A stretch of 64,000 nt of DNA from an uncultured Mucilaginibacter sp. (GCA_903864275.1 CAIPFE010000007.1:1-64000), one strand, 5' to 3'; shown: positions 1 to 10,394, counted from the stretch's first letter. The notes: generated by a model from the letters alone, not told the origin. Translations and numbers: made by a program.

Positions 1-1
1 C

Positions 2-100
2 TATTTGAATGAGTACTGCTATAAACTTAACCGTAGAAACTTTCAATCTGATTTATTCGACAGGATGATTGTTGCCGGGGCTAATGATACGTGGTATTAA
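2..100 (+). mobile_element. 3' end of an IS1595/ISXO2-type transposase gene (partial)
   Basis: An open frame enters from the left edge and ends at TAA 98-100, giving 32 residues. It contains NEYCYKLNRR followed by LFDRMIVAG, which resembles the C-terminal end of ISXO2-like DDE transposases of the IS1595 family (N-E-[FY]-C-Y-[KR]-[FL]-N-R-R). The rest of the gene and the left end of the element lie outside the window. The right terminus should lie between 101 and about 165, because the neighbouring minus-strand permease fragment loses homology to its paralogues there. I cannot define the inverted repeat or target duplication from one end alone. Confidence 0.65.
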
Positions 101-138
101 TTAAATTATTATTTTAGGTGTCTATATGCGGACAGTCA

Positions 139-390
139 TTATATATTTTTCCAATTTACTTCGGATGTCGCATATATACCTGCATTGCCATTTAACTTTG
201 CATCAACGCCAAGCCTGTATATCCTGTCGGCTTTCGTATTGTATTTATCGTAGCCGAGTTCGTCGACCACGTAAAATACAATAAGCAAACAGGTTGCCAG
301 GCCAACTGATAAGCCCAACACATTTAAAAAGGTAAAGCCCTTGTTCTTTAAAAGGCTGCGGTAAGCGGTCTTGATGTAGTTTCGTATCAT
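139..390 (-). pseudogene. Permease copy 1, N-terminal remnant of a MacB/FtsX-type ABC permease cut by an IS
   Basis: The frame begins MIRNYIKTAYRSLLKNKGF, almost the same start as the other array members, and contains the first membrane segment (about residues 20-43) and the conserved Y-N-T-K-A-D-R-I-Y-R stretch. After about residue 75 the similarity ends and the frame runs into apparently foreign sequence (V-N-W-K-N-I-stop) facing the transposase tail at 2-100. Intact paralogues are about 800 residues, so roughly 90% is missing or displaced beyond the IS. This is the copy farthest from the ATPase and is very probably non-functional. Confidence 0.75.
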
Positions 391-431
391 TTTATTTGGT
401 CATTAGTCATTGGGTCATTAAGTCATTTTTT

Positions 432-523
432 GTCTGAACCGGGATTAAGCAGATTTCAGAGATTCTTGCGATTCTTTTCGAAATCTGGAAAATCCATAAA
501 ATCTACTTAATCCAGGTTCTAAC
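432..523. repeat. REP-like palindromic element, copy A
   Basis: The left arm GTCTGAACCGGGATT (432-446) pairs imperfectly with AATCCAGGTTCTAAC (509-523). The interior holds further AGATTT/AAATCT pairings. The same outer arms recur at 62128-62227, so this is a dispersed element. It lies between permease copies 1 and 2, ending 3 bp before the stop codon of copy 2. It could act as a transcription terminator or 3'-end stabiliser. Confidence 0.65.
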
Positions 524-526
524 AAT

Positions 527-2962
527 TTACTCGCTTCTCAAACTATTCACCGGGTTGGCAAATGCGGCCCGGATGGCTTGAAAACTTATGGTAATTATTG
601 CAATTAATATGGCGACAAAGCCAGCCAGCGGCAACACCCACCATTGTACACTTTCCCGGTAGGCAAAATCCTGCAGCCATTTGTTCATTAAAAACCATCC
701 AGCGGGCAGTGCTATAAGGATGGAGATCAGCACCAGCTTTATAAAATCAAACGACAGCATGGCGGCAATGGTGGATACGTTAGCACCTAATATTTTCCTG
801 ATGCCGATCTCTTTCGTGCGTTGCTCAGCGGCATAAGCGGCAAGGCCGAATAAACCAAGGCAAGCAATTATTATTGCCAGGGAAGTAAACACGATAAATA
901 TGGTACCCATGCGCTGTTCGGCAAGGTACGATGCTTCAAAATCCTGGTCCATAAAGGAGAAATTCATTTTTACGTTCGGGGACAGCTGGTTCCATCTTTG
1001 CTGAATTTGCGATAATACGGTCGCGATGTTATTTGCGCTTACGCGGACGCTTAAGGCCCCGGTGTTTTGGCCCATTACCAAAACCATCGGGCTTACCACA
1101 TCCCGCAAGGAGCTGAAATTAAAGTCCTTAACAACGCCTATGATATGATAGGTTCTTGAGTTCGATATATCCTGTCTACCTCCGTTCGACCGGTATAAAG
1201 GCTTATTTAACGGATACGTAAGCCCCAAAAACTTTGCGGCGGCTTCATTGATGATGATACCCGATGAATCTGTCGCCATCTAGCTTGAAAAACTACGACC
1301 CGCAGCCATTTTCATGTCCAGCGTATTGATATAATCTTCGTCAACTTCCCATGTTTGGGGGAATAAGGCTTTCTTTTGATCGAAAGTGGCATCCTTAAAA
1401 AATATAGAAGTGTTCTTCGCGAACGCTGTTGGAAGATAGCCGGTTAAAGTAGCATTTGCCACCCCCGGTATTTGTTTTACTTCCTGCTTGAAAATTTTTG
1501 CGGTGTTATAGCTATTTAGTTCCGGTGTGTTTTGCACGATAAGTACCTGGTTACGGTTATACCCGAGGTCTTTGTTCTGAATATATTTAAGTTGCTTATA
1601 AATAACTAGCGTGCCAATAATAAGGAAAATGGAAATCGAAAATTGGAAAACAACCAGGAAGCTTCTCAACCCTCCGCCTTTAAAGCCTGCTGATAATTTC
1701 CCTTTCAGCACACTGCCGGGCTGAAACGACGAAAGAAATAAGGCCGGGTACGAGCCTGCCACTGAACCGACAATTAAAACAATACCCAATAAGGCAGGAA
1801 TTAGCCACGAAAGGGTTTGAGAATTAACTGCAATCGCTTTCCCGGCTAACTGGTTAAATGCAGGCAGTAATGCCATGGCGGCAAAAAAGGCGATTGCGGT
1901 TGCGGCAAATGTTACTAAAATTGATTCGGTAAGAAACTGGAAAACAAGGCTTTTTCTTGACGATCCCAGTACTTTGCGTACGCCAACTTCGCGGGCGCGG
2001 TTTGATGACCGGGCAGTGGAAAGGTTCATGAAGTTTACACAGGCGATCAATAATATAAATAACGCTATTGCCGAAAAAATATAAACGTATTGAACCGTAC
2101 TGTTTGGCCCAAGCTCACCGGTACTGTTTGATTTGAGATGTATATCAGTCAATGGTGTTAAATTCAACCTGAAAAAACTTCCGCTTTTTTCAAACGCAGC
2201 CATGCTCATTTTTAATTGCGACTGCATTTCCGGCCCGCTGTATTTGTTTAAAAAAGCGGGCAGCGCTGCTTCCAGTTTTTTATGATCTGCAGCATTTTTA
2301 AATAAAACATAAGTGTTATAGTCGCTCCTTAACCATTCAGTCGACCGGCTATCCGGGAAGGTCGACATGGATATAAAGAAATCAAAGTCGAAATGCGAAG
2401 CCCTGGGTATGTCGCGGATCACACCGGCAACTTTGTAAAAGGTATTATCGTCAAATGTTAATGTTTTTCCAACAACATTGGTGTTGTTAAAGTATTTTTT
2501 TGCCATACTTTCAGTTATCACAACGCTGTTGGGTTCTGCCAGTGCTCTCCCAGGGCTGCCGCTGATCATCGGCAAGGTAAATACATCAAACAACGAAGGG
2601 TCGGCGAAAGCCATTTTATTTTCGAGGATATTTGTTGTCCCTTTTTTAACATGCTTTGATCCGGCGTTTTTTATGCGCACAGTATTTTCGACGTACGGGA
2701 ATTCGCTTTTCAGGGTTTGCGCCAGCGGCGGCATAGCCACGGCATAAAGTACACTGTTTTCACCAAGTTTCAGGTCCTCGTTTACCCTGTATATCCGGTC
2801 GGCTTTGGTGTTGTAGCGGTCGTAGCTCAACTCGTCGACAACATAAAATATAATGAGCAGGCAGCTTGCCAGGCCTAAAGAAAGCCCCAACACATTTAAC
2901 ACCGTAAAGCCCTTGTTTTTTAACAGGGTACGGAAAGCGGTTTTTATATAGTTTCGTATCAT
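527..2962 (-). pseudogene. Permease copy 2, MacB/FtsX-type ABC permease interrupted by an in-frame amber codon
   Basis: Two abutting same-frame ORFs, 1280-2962 (560 codons) and 527-1279 (250 codons), are separated only by TAG at 1280-1282. Joined, they make 811 positions, exactly the length of copy 6. Up to the stop it has the first membrane segment, a MacB periplasmic-core-like domain, the first FtsX domain with S-T-A-R-S-S-N-R-A-R-E-V-G-V-R-K-V-L-G near residue 310, and part of the second core. After it comes MATDSS, matching the paralogue's MATDSS, then the second FtsX domain ending S-L-R-S-E. The TAG replaces an acidic residue (D or E in copies 6 and 7). It is a recent nonsense mutation, a sequencing error, or a readthrough site; the first is most likely. 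Confidence 0.85.
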
Positions 2963-3086
2963 CTTTTTAGTTCATTGGTTCACTTGTTCATTAGTTCATT
3001 GGTGTTAAGGGTCATTTTCTTTTCGGTCTTAGCCGCCTTTCGGGTCTTTCGAGCTCAACTAATCTCTGATCTCCAGCCGCTAATCT
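2963..3086. repeat. Intergenic phrase repeats between permease copies 2 and 3
   Basis: Next to the start of copy 2 lies a run of TTCATTGGTTCA, TTGTTCATTAGTTCATTGG phrases (about 2970-3003). It is followed by CTTTTCGG/CTTTCGG phrases (3016-3045) and an AATCTCTGATCTCC / AATCTCTACTCC pair. No gene or promoter was recognised. Confidence 0.5.
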
Positions 3087-5468
3087 CTACTCCGAACGCA
3101 GGCTTTTCACCGGGTTTGCCAGTGATGCTTTTATGGCCTGGAAGCTTACTGTTAAAATTGCTATCGCGAAAGCCAGCAGACCTGCTACGGCAAATACCAT
3201 CCAGCCAACATTTACTTTGTAAGCATACCCTTTTAGCCATACCTGTGAGCCGTACCATGAAAGCGGAAAAGCAATTACAGCCGCAATTAATACCAATTGC
3301 AAGAATTCTTTTGAAAGCATATTTACAATGCCAGCGATACTGGCGCCCAATACTTTCCTGATGCCGATCTCGCGCGTGCGCTGCAGCGTGCTATAGGATG
3401 CAAGGCCAAGGAGGCCCAGGCAAGAAATAAATATGGCCAATACGGCGAAATACATAAACAACTTACCGAAGCGATCTTCAGTGCTGTATTGTTTATTGAA
3501 ATTATCGTCAACAAACACGTAGTTAAAAGGGCGCTGCGGGATCAATACCTTCCATTTATTTTCGACAGCAGCTATGGTTCCAGGAATATCTTTTGAAGCA
3601 ATTTTTAAAGTAAATATCCTGGCGTTAGCCGGGTTTACCCTCATATTTAACGGTTCGACATCTTCCTGTAAGGACCGGTAGTGAAAATCTTTAACAACGC
3701 CTACAATAGTGCCTTCACGGCCCCATTGTGTAAACTTTTTGCCAATAGCATCGTTTGGGGAGGTGTAGCCCAACATTTTAACCGTGGCCTCGTTTATTAC
3801 GGTTGCCTTAGTTGAGTCGGTCGCAAAGGCAGTGGAAAATGTGCGGCCCGCTATAACTTTCATCCCGTAAACCGGGATAAAGTCGTAATCGACATCGTAC
3901 ATATTAATATTTAATGGCTGCATAGCGCCCTGCCGGTTTTCAAATGCCGAGTGGGCGTTTGCGCTGCCCACGCCCGGTAATCCATGTGAAATAGCCACAG
4001 ATAATACATTTGGAATTGCTTTAAACTCGTTTTTAATAGTTTCATAATTTTTTATAACGCCATCATCATTGCCAAAATCAATGGTTAACATTTGATTTTT
4101 CTCGAAACCCAGCGGCTGGTTGCGCATGTAATTCAATTGGTTGTAAACGACAAGTGTTCCGACGATCAGTACGATGGAAATGGTAAATTGGAAAACTACG
4201 AGCCCTTTACGCAGCAAGGTCCCTTTTGACGATGAGCTAAACCTGCCTTTTAATATGACGACAGGCTTAAAGCCTGATAAGGCCAATGCCGGGTAAATAC
4301 CCGCCGACAAGCCAATAAATAACGAGATAAGTAAAAGAATAAACAGGTAACCATGTTCGGTAATGTCCTGGCTTATGATCTTCCCCGAAAGCTGGTTGAA
4401 CATGGGCAGCATTAAAGTAACCAGCACCACAGCAAAAACAAAAGCAATAACGCAAAGTATTACTGATTCGCCTAAAAACTGCAGGGTTAACTGGCTCCGT
4501 GCAGCGCCGATGACTTTACGGACACCAACTTCCTTAGCGCGTTCAGTCGCCCTCGCTGTTGTTAAATTAATAAAATTAATAGCAGCAATAAGCAGGATAA
4601 ATAACGCGACAATTGAAAATATATAAACATTGCTGAGGCTGCCCTGTTCAAAACCTCCGCGGGGATCCATATAAACGTCTTTTAAGGGCTTTAAAAATAA
4701 GGCATAATCCTCTCCGCCTTTTCGGTCACTTTCACTGATATGTTTTTTTAGGAACGCAGGAAATTTTGATTCCAGACTCTTGGGATCAGTCCCTTTCGAT
4801 AAAAGCAGGAAAGTATAGGATCCGAAATTACCCCATTGTTCTGAGGCGCCGGGATTCAGTTTCTCAAGTGTTGACGCAGAATAAAGTATATCAAATTTAA
4901 ATTGGGAATTCTCAGGCACGTCCTTCGCTACCCCGGTCACCGATACCAGGTTTTTGTTGTCCATCAATAAGGTTTTTCCCATCGGGTCGGCATTGCCGAA
5001 ATACTTTTTGGCGGTACTTTCGGTAAGAATTACCTTATATGGATCTTTTAGCGCGGTCTTGGGATCGCCTTTTATTAATAGAAAGCTAAAAACATTAAAA
5101 AGGGAAGGTTCCGCAAAATCTATCCGCTTTTCCTGGAACAGCTGATCGTTTGCTTTTACCAGCATACTGACCGGGAAGAACCGTGTGGACTCCAGCACTT
5201 CCGGGAAATCTGCTTTGATAGCCGGGCCCATCGGAGCGGATGACCATGATGTTTTCATTACATCGTTCGCCGACTTTAAATCGACATTCAACCGGTAAAC
5301 CCGGTCGGCTTTTGCATGAAACTTATCGTAACTCAATTCAAAAGTTACGTACATGAATATCAGCAGAAAGGCAGTCATCCCAACAGCCAGCCCGATAATA
5401 TTTATCAACGAGAAACTCTTGTGCCGCCAAAGGTTGCGGAATGCGATTTTTATATAGTTGCGTATCAT
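3087..5468 (-). CDS. Permease copy 3, double-FtsX MacB-type ABC transporter permease
   Basis: 793 residues. One membrane segment near residues 20-43 is followed by a MacB periplasmic-core-like domain. A first FtsX domain (about 285-400) begins at N-V-Y-I-F-S-I-V-A-L-F and has the cytoplasmic coupling-helix motif R-A-K-E-V-G-V-R-K-V-I-G. A fifth membrane segment lies near 425-445, then a second periplasmic domain and a second FtsX domain (about 675-790, motif R-T-R-E-I-G-I-R-K-V-L-G). One chain therefore supplies what two MacB or LolC/LolE chains normally supply. It probably works with the ATPase at 15746-16423. It belongs to the more divergent subgroup (copies 3, 4, 5). Substrate unknown; drug or peptide export is the usual guess for this family. 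Confidence 0.92.
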   Translation of the reverse strand: MIRNYIKIAFRNLWRHKSFSLINIIGLAVGMTAFLLIFMYVTFELSYDKFHAKADRVYRLNVDLKSANDVMKTSWSSAPMGPAIKADFPEVLESTRFFPVSMLVKANDQLFQEKRIDFAEPSLFNVFSFLLIKGDPKTALKDPYKVILTESTAKKYFGNADPMGKTLLMDNKNLVSVTGVAKDVPENSQFKFDILYSASTLEKLNPGASEQWGNFGSYTFLLLSKGTDPKSLESKFPAFLKKHISESDRKGGEDYALFLKPLKDVYMDPRGGFEQGSLSNVYIFSIVALFILLIAAINFINLTTARATERAKEVGVRKVIGAARSQLTLQFLGESVILCVIAFVFAVVLVTLMLPMFNQLSGKIISQDITEHGYLFILLLISLFIGLSAGIYPALALSGFKPVVILKGRFSSSSKGTLLRKGLVVFQFTISIVLIVGTLVVYNQLNYMRNQPLGFEKNQMLTIDFGNDDGVIKNYETIKNEFKAIPNVLSVAISHGLPGVGSANAHSAFENRQGAMQPLNINMYDVDYDFIPVYGMKVIAGRTFSTAFATDSTKATVINEATVKMLGYTSPNDAIGKKFTQWGREGTIVGVVKDFHYRSLQEDVEPLNMRVNPANARIFTLKIASKDIPGTIAAVENKWKVLIPQRPFNYVFVDDNFNKQYSTEDRFGKLFMYFAVLAIFISCLGLLGLASYSTLQRTREIGIRKVLGASIAGIVNMLSKEFLQLVLIAAVIAFPLSWYGSQVWLKGYAYKVNVGWMVFAVAGLLAFAIAILTVSFQAIKASLANPVKSLRSE

Positions 5469-5549
5469 GGTTAGTTCATTAGTTAATTAGTTCATTGGTA
5501 TTAGCAGGTTTAGCTGCTGTTATAACTGCAAACTGCCACTGCTAACTGC
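5469..5549. repeat. Intergenic phrase repeats between copies 3 and 4
   Basis: The start of copy 3 is preceded by GTTAGTTCATTAGTTAATTAGTTCATTGG (about 5470-5498). The stop of copy 4 is preceded by an AACTGC series, AACTGCAAACTGCCACTGCTAACTGCC (5523-5549, written here as a description of the repeating unit AACTGC/CACTGC). The same two-part layout recurs in the later gaps of the array. Confidence 0.5.
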
Positions 5550-7922
5550 CTACTCGCTTCGAAGGCTCTTCACCGGGTTTGCCAACGCTGCTTTAACGGC
5601 CTGAAAACTTATAGTAACCAGGGCAATTATTATTGCTGTGAGCCCGGCCGCTATAAATACCCACCATTGTATATCAATATGATATTGGTACGTTTTCAGC
5701 CAGAGGCTCATTTTCCAGTAGGCAACAGGGAAAGCAATAGCGCTGGATATAATAACCAGTATTAAAAAGTCTTTCGACAACAGGCCAGCAACGCCGGCTA
5801 CACTTGCACCTAAAACCTTTCGGATGCCTATTTCCTTTGTCCGTCGCTCGGCTGTGTAAGCTGCTAATCCAAATAATCCCATGCAGGAAATTATAATAGC
5901 TAGTGAGGCGAAGACCCGCGAAAGTTTACTAACCAGCATTTCGCTCTGGAACATCTGGTTGAACTGGTCGTCCAGGAAAACATAATCAAACGGGTACGCG
6001 GGATTATCCTTTTTCATCACTTTTTGAATACCGGCCAGGGCTTGTTCAACGCCTTTTTGGTTATTTAAGCGCATATACATTACCTGCGCATATTTTGGAG
6101 CCAAACTAAAAAACATAACCGGGTCGGGCTTGCCGTACATATTTCCGTATACATAATCGTTTACCACGCCAACCACGGTATAAGTAGAAGTGTCGCCTTC
6201 ATAGCGCAAAACCTTGCCGATAGCGCTGCCGTTGCCCATTAATTTTTCCAGCGATTGTGTAATTACAGTATGCGCTGAGCGCACTGTATCAGCCACCGTT
6301 AGGTTACGGCCTTCGAGAATTTTCAAACCGAGGGTTGCCATAAACTCGGGTGTTACTGCCCTGTTTGATACCAGCACCTTGGAGCCCGGCGTTTTGCCCG
6401 GCCAGGTCATGCCGTCGCCGTTATTGCCGCCGTAAATTATGCCGTGATCAGCCAGGGCAACATTTTCAACATCGCCTGTGTTTAACAGGTCTTGTTTTAT
6501 GGGATTAAAGTTTTCGCCCATCGTGCCTTGCACATCCATCCCGACCACGTTGTCTTTATTAATGCCAAGTTGCCTGCTTTTTACATGCTGTATTTGCTGG
6601 TAAACTATAATGGTGCTAATGATCAAAACTATCGAAGCGGTAAACTGCAGCACAACCAAACCTTTGCGGACAATTGCCGCGCCGCTGTCTTTTAATTTCA
6701 GCCCTTTGAGCACCGATACCGGATTAAACGACGACAGGTATAAAGACGGATAGCTCCCTGCAATGGCCCCGCAAAACAGGGTAAGGGCAAGCAATATCAG
6801 AAGATGATAAGGGTTAGCAAAACCTATTACCAATTGTTTTTGCACCATTGTGTTAAATGAAGGCAATGCGATCAAAACGATAAGCACTGCAATTACTGCT
6901 GCTATAAGGGACATAAATATAGCCTCGCCAATAAATTGTGTGATAAGGGAACCCTTCCCCGCCCCTAAAACTTTACGGACACCCACCTCACGAGCACGTT
7001 TTTCGCTGCGCGCCGTAGCCAGGTTCATAAAATTGATGCATGCGATGAAAAGGATGATCCACGCGATAATGGTGAACAGGTTAACATATTCTATACGGCC
7101 GCCGCCAGTTTTCTTCCCATCTTTGAAGCTATCATATAGCCGCCAGTCGTTCATACTGAACAGGAACAAATGGCTTATCGCTTTAGGCTCATGCTTTTGA
7201 ACATAGCTGTAAAGCTGTTTATTCACCGTTTCGGGGTTAATGCCTGGTTTTAACTCCACATAGGTGCTAAGGGAATTTGCGCCCCACTGTTTTAGATAGG
7301 AGTTTTGATCGAAGTAAATTTTAAAAGGCATCAGCCATTCAAATTGCAGGCTGGAATTTGTTGGAAGGTCTTTTAAAACTCCCGATACCACATAGTCCTG
7401 CTTGTTATCCACCCTGATGGTTTTGCCGATTAAGTTGGTTTCTGTCCCGAAAAACTTCTCAGCAGTTTTCTCGGTAATAACAATGGAGTGCAACTGAGAA
7501 AATGCCGAAGATGCATTGCCCTGCACAAAAGGCAGCGTAAACAAGCTAAAAATGGAAGACTCGGCATATTTACCCGATGCAAAAAATGATCTGTCGCCCC
7601 GCGCAAATAATAAAGAAGTTTCACCTTCAGATGTACGGCAGATATTAGCAATACCCGGCAACTGGTCCTTTATTTCCGGGCCAAGGGGGCCGGGAGTTGA
7701 TGAATGCGTAAAAACATAAGTATCGTACTTCTGATTTTCACGGACGATATACAACCTATCCTTTTTAACGTTGTTGGCATCATAGTTAACCTCATCCTCT
7801 ACCCATAAAAAGATAAGTGAGGCAATGGCAATCCCAATTGCCGGGCCGAAAATGTTGAGCGAGCTGTAAGCCTTATTTTTTTGAAGGCTTCGTAATGCTG
7901 TTTTAATGAAATTTTTGATCAT
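5550..7922 (-). CDS. Permease copy 4, double-FtsX MacB-type ABC transporter permease
   Basis: 790 residues with the array architecture: an N-terminal membrane segment (about 20-42), a periplasmic core, FtsX domain 1 (about 280-395, motif R-A-R-E-V-G-V-R-K-V-L-G-A), a membrane segment near 425, a second core, and FtsX domain 2 (about 675-785, R-T-K-E-I-G-I-R-K-V-L-G). It is divergent from its neighbours in the first 60 residues (S-S-L-N-I-F-G-P-A-I-G and F-L-W-V-E-D-E-V-N-Y-D). The periplasmic halves differ most between copies, as expected if they contact different substrates or partners. It reads in the same direction as the ATPase gene and is separated from copies 3 and 5 by about 80-100 bp of repeats. 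Confidence 0.92.
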   Translation of the reverse strand: MIKNFIKTALRSLQKNKAYSSLNIFGPAIGIAIASLIFLWVEDEVNYDANNVKKDRLYIVRENQKYDTYVFTHSSTPGPLGPEIKDQLPGIANICRTSEGETSLLFARGDRSFFASGKYAESSIFSLFTLPFVQGNASSAFSQLHSIVITEKTAEKFFGTETNLIGKTIRVDNKQDYVVSGVLKDLPTNSSLQFEWLMPFKIYFDQNSYLKQWGANSLSTYVELKPGINPETVNKQLYSYVQKHEPKAISHLFLFSMNDWRLYDSFKDGKKTGGGRIEYVNLFTIIAWIILFIACINFMNLATARSEKRAREVGVRKVLGAGKGSLITQFIGEAIFMSLIAAVIAVLIVLIALPSFNTMVQKQLVIGFANPYHLLILLALTLFCGAIAGSYPSLYLSSFNPVSVLKGLKLKDSGAAIVRKGLVVLQFTASIVLIISTIIVYQQIQHVKSRQLGINKDNVVGMDVQGTMGENFNPIKQDLLNTGDVENVALADHGIIYGGNNGDGMTWPGKTPGSKVLVSNRAVTPEFMATLGLKILEGRNLTVADTVRSAHTVITQSLEKLMGNGSAIGKVLRYEGDTSTYTVVGVVNDYVYGNMYGKPDPVMFFSLAPKYAQVMYMRLNNQKGVEQALAGIQKVMKKDNPAYPFDYVFLDDQFNQMFQSEMLVSKLSRVFASLAIIISCMGLFGLAAYTAERRTKEIGIRKVLGASVAGVAGLLSKDFLILVIISSAIAFPVAYWKMSLWLKTYQYHIDIQWWVFIAAGLTAIIIALVTISFQAVKAALANPVKSLRSE

Positions 7923-8021
7923 GGTGTTAGTTCATTTGTTCATTAGTTCATTGGTATTTCCGGGCTACCTGCATTTGTTTATTTTTATAACTGCCAGCTG
8001 CTACTGCAAACTGCCCACTGA
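7923..8021. repeat. Intergenic phrase repeats between copies 4 and 5
   Basis: GTTAGTTCATTTGTTCATTAGTTCATTGG-type phrases lie beside the start of copy 4. An AACTGCC/CTACTGC/AACTGCCCACTG series follows beside the stop of copy 5 (about 7989-8018). It has the same layout as the other array gaps. Confidence 0.5.
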
Positions 8022-10394
8022 TCACTCACTTCTTAAGCTCTTTACCGGGTTTACCAGCGCGGCTTTAATGGCCTGGAAGCTTACTGTTAGTACTGTTATT
8101 AAAATTACTGATGCTATCGCGATAAGGAAAACAATGGGCCGTAAGCTAATGCGATAGGCAAAACTATGCAGCCATTGGTTCATTAGATACCACGATAAAG
8201 GGAATGCAATAAATACTGCAATACCCACTAGTTTCAGGAAATCCTTGGTCAGCATAAATGCTATACCGTTAACAGATGCGCCTACTACTTTACGGATGCC
8301 GATTTCCTTTTGCCGTTTTTGTGCGGTAAATGCTACCAGGCCGAAAAGCCCGAGGCAGGAAATAAGAATGGCCAGCACCGAAAAATATTCGGAAAGCAAT
8401 GATACTCTTGTTTCTGTTTCGTATTGTTTCTGATAGGCTTCATCCAAAAAATTATAGGTGAATGGGAATCCCGGGTTATAGGTCTCGTACAAACGTTGTA
8501 TTTGCGCGATGGTTTCTTTTTGATGATCGCCTTTTATGCGGACCATCATTTTATACCACGGGCTGGTGCCCTCTGCAAGTGCAATGAATGCAGGTTTTAC
8601 AGCTTCGTGCAATGATTCGAAATGGAAATCTTTTACAACTCCGACAATTTGTATGAGACTGTTACCGCCTTTGATAGTCTTACCTACTGGGTCCTTAAGG
8701 TGCATAGCTTTAACGGCCGCTTCATTCAGTATGATTTTGTTGGCATCGGCGGCGAAACTTTTCGAAAATGTTCGTCCGGCAACCATTTGCATACCCATAG
8801 TCTCCACAAAATTATACCCGCCAAAAAATCCTTCAAAGTATACATTCTTATCAGCAGCGTTGCCATCCCAGGTAAAGCCAGAGGTTGCGTAGTTGCGTCC
8901 TACAATATTGTGCTGGGTAAAACTTGCGTTTACTACTCCGGGAATATTTTTCAGATCGTTGGCAAATACATCCTCCTTGCCCTGCATTTTTCCTTCCGAA
9001 TCAAACCTGATCACATTTTCTTTAATGTAGCCGGGCGTTGTTGACTGTATAAATTGTATTTGCTGATAAACCACCAGCACGGCAACAATAAGCATAACGG
9101 AAATGGTGAATTGAAACACCACAAGGCCTTTACGTGCAATAAGCTCGGGTATTGAAGATTTTAGTTTACCTTTTAAAATGGCGAGTGGATTAAACCTGGA
9201 AAGATACAAAGCCGGGTAACTGCCGGATACCAAACCGGTAAATAAGGCAATGCCTATTAAAGTGACAACAAGCGATGTGTCAAAATGCATGTGAATGTCT
9301 TTGCCTGTTAAATAGTTAAACTGCGGTAATAAAAGCCATGCTAAACCAACCGCAAACAGGGTTGTAAACAAGGCCATCAACATCGACTCTAAAAGAAACT
9401 GGAAAATCAGCTGGCTGCGGCCGGCGCCAACAACTTTTTTTATTCCTACCTCCTTCATCCTTCCTGATGCCTTCGCCGTCGATAGGTTCATGAAGTTAAT
9501 ACAGGCTATAACTAGTATGAATATGGCGATCACAGAAAACAAGTTAACATACTCATCGCGGCCGCTCACCCGCGAGCCATGGATAAAAGTATCATGCAGA
9601 TAAATACCCGGAAAGTTCATGGCAAAGAGCTTCCGCGTGGTATCGCCGCCGCCTTTCGTAACTACATCAGCGATTTTTTTATTAAAAGCGTTAATATCGG
9701 TACCTTGTTTTAGCAATACATAGTTATGAGGACCACTGTTGTTCCAGGTTTTAACCCAGCTTTGTGCCGGGATACTCGCCAGGTAATCAAATGATAACAC
9801 AAAATCAAACTGCTGTGAGGAATGGGATGGCAATTTTTCAAAAACGCCCGAAACAAAAAAGTCGGTATCGTGCTGAAAACGGATGTCTTTACCTATAATA
9901 TTTTCAGTAGTTCCGAAAAGTTTACTTGCCAATTCATCAGAAATAACAATTGAATTTTTGACGTCAAGCACTTTCCCTCTTTCTCCATGCAACATTTTAA
10001 AGGAGAAAATATTAAAATAGTCTTTGCCCACATACTCGCCAACCGCTTTTATATTTTTTTCGCCCGAAGAGATCGTGAATTTTTGAAACCAGTCCGCAGG
10101 AGCAACAGGTGCGGCGTATAAAACTTCAGGAGCCTGTATCTTTAATACTTCGCTGACAAGCCCCGAAGATTCGTCAGAAAGTCCAACCGTTTCTGCGACT
10201 CCGCGGTGCTCCATTACCTGGTAGATCCGGTCGCCATTCGCAAAAAACTTATCGTAGCTCAATTCATCATGAACCCATAAATAAATTAATAAAGTACAGG
10301 CTATTCCGGCTGAAAGCCCCACTACATTAAGCAATGTAAACTGCTTATCTTTTTTAAGGTTGCGAAATGCGATTTTTATATAATTCTTTATCAT
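8022..10394 (-). CDS. Permease copy 5, double-FtsX MacB-type ABC transporter permease
   Basis: 790 residues. Membrane segment about 20-42, periplasmic core, FtsX domain 1 (about 280-395) with an altered coupling motif R-M-K-E-V-G-I-K-K-V-V-G, membrane segment near 425, second core, FtsX domain 2 (about 675-785) with R-Q-K-E-I-G-I-R-K-V-V-G, and the shared C-terminus N-P-V-K-S-L-R-S-E. The unusual first coupling motif makes this the most distinctive copy at the predicted ATPase contact. Copies 3, 4 and 5 share 790-793-residue lengths and the N-P-V-K ending, while copies 2, 6 and 7 end N-P-V-[NS]-S. Confidence 0.92.
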   Translation of the reverse strand: MIKNYIKIAFRNLKKDKQFTLLNVVGLSAGIACTLLIYLWVHDELSYDKFFANGDRIYQVMEHRGVAETVGLSDESSGLVSEVLKIQAPEVLYAAPVAPADWFQKFTISSGEKNIKAVGEYVGKDYFNIFSFKMLHGERGKVLDVKNSIVISDELASKLFGTTENIIGKDIRFQHDTDFFVSGVFEKLPSHSSQQFDFVLSFDYLASIPAQSWVKTWNNSGPHNYVLLKQGTDINAFNKKIADVVTKGGGDTTRKLFAMNFPGIYLHDTFIHGSRVSGRDEYVNLFSVIAIFILVIACINFMNLSTAKASGRMKEVGIKKVVGAGRSQLIFQFLLESMLMALFTTLFAVGLAWLLLPQFNYLTGKDIHMHFDTSLVVTLIGIALFTGLVSGSYPALYLSRFNPLAILKGKLKSSIPELIARKGLVVFQFTISVMLIVAVLVVYQQIQFIQSTTPGYIKENVIRFDSEGKMQGKEDVFANDLKNIPGVVNASFTQHNIVGRNYATSGFTWDGNAADKNVYFEGFFGGYNFVETMGMQMVAGRTFSKSFAADANKIILNEAAVKAMHLKDPVGKTIKGGNSLIQIVGVVKDFHFESLHEAVKPAFIALAEGTSPWYKMMVRIKGDHQKETIAQIQRLYETYNPGFPFTYNFLDEAYQKQYETETRVSLLSEYFSVLAILISCLGLFGLVAFTAQKRQKEIGIRKVVGASVNGIAFMLTKDFLKLVGIAVFIAFPLSWYLMNQWLHSFAYRISLRPIVFLIAIASVILITVLTVSFQAIKAALVNPVKSLRSE

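Noticed and set aside
1875..2747. Plus-strand ORFs inside permease genes (for example 1875-2084, 2478-2747, 6850-7200)
   Set aside because: They lie antisense to strongly conserved coding frames and have no family features; they are shadows. The same holds for all other ORFs overlapping listed genes.
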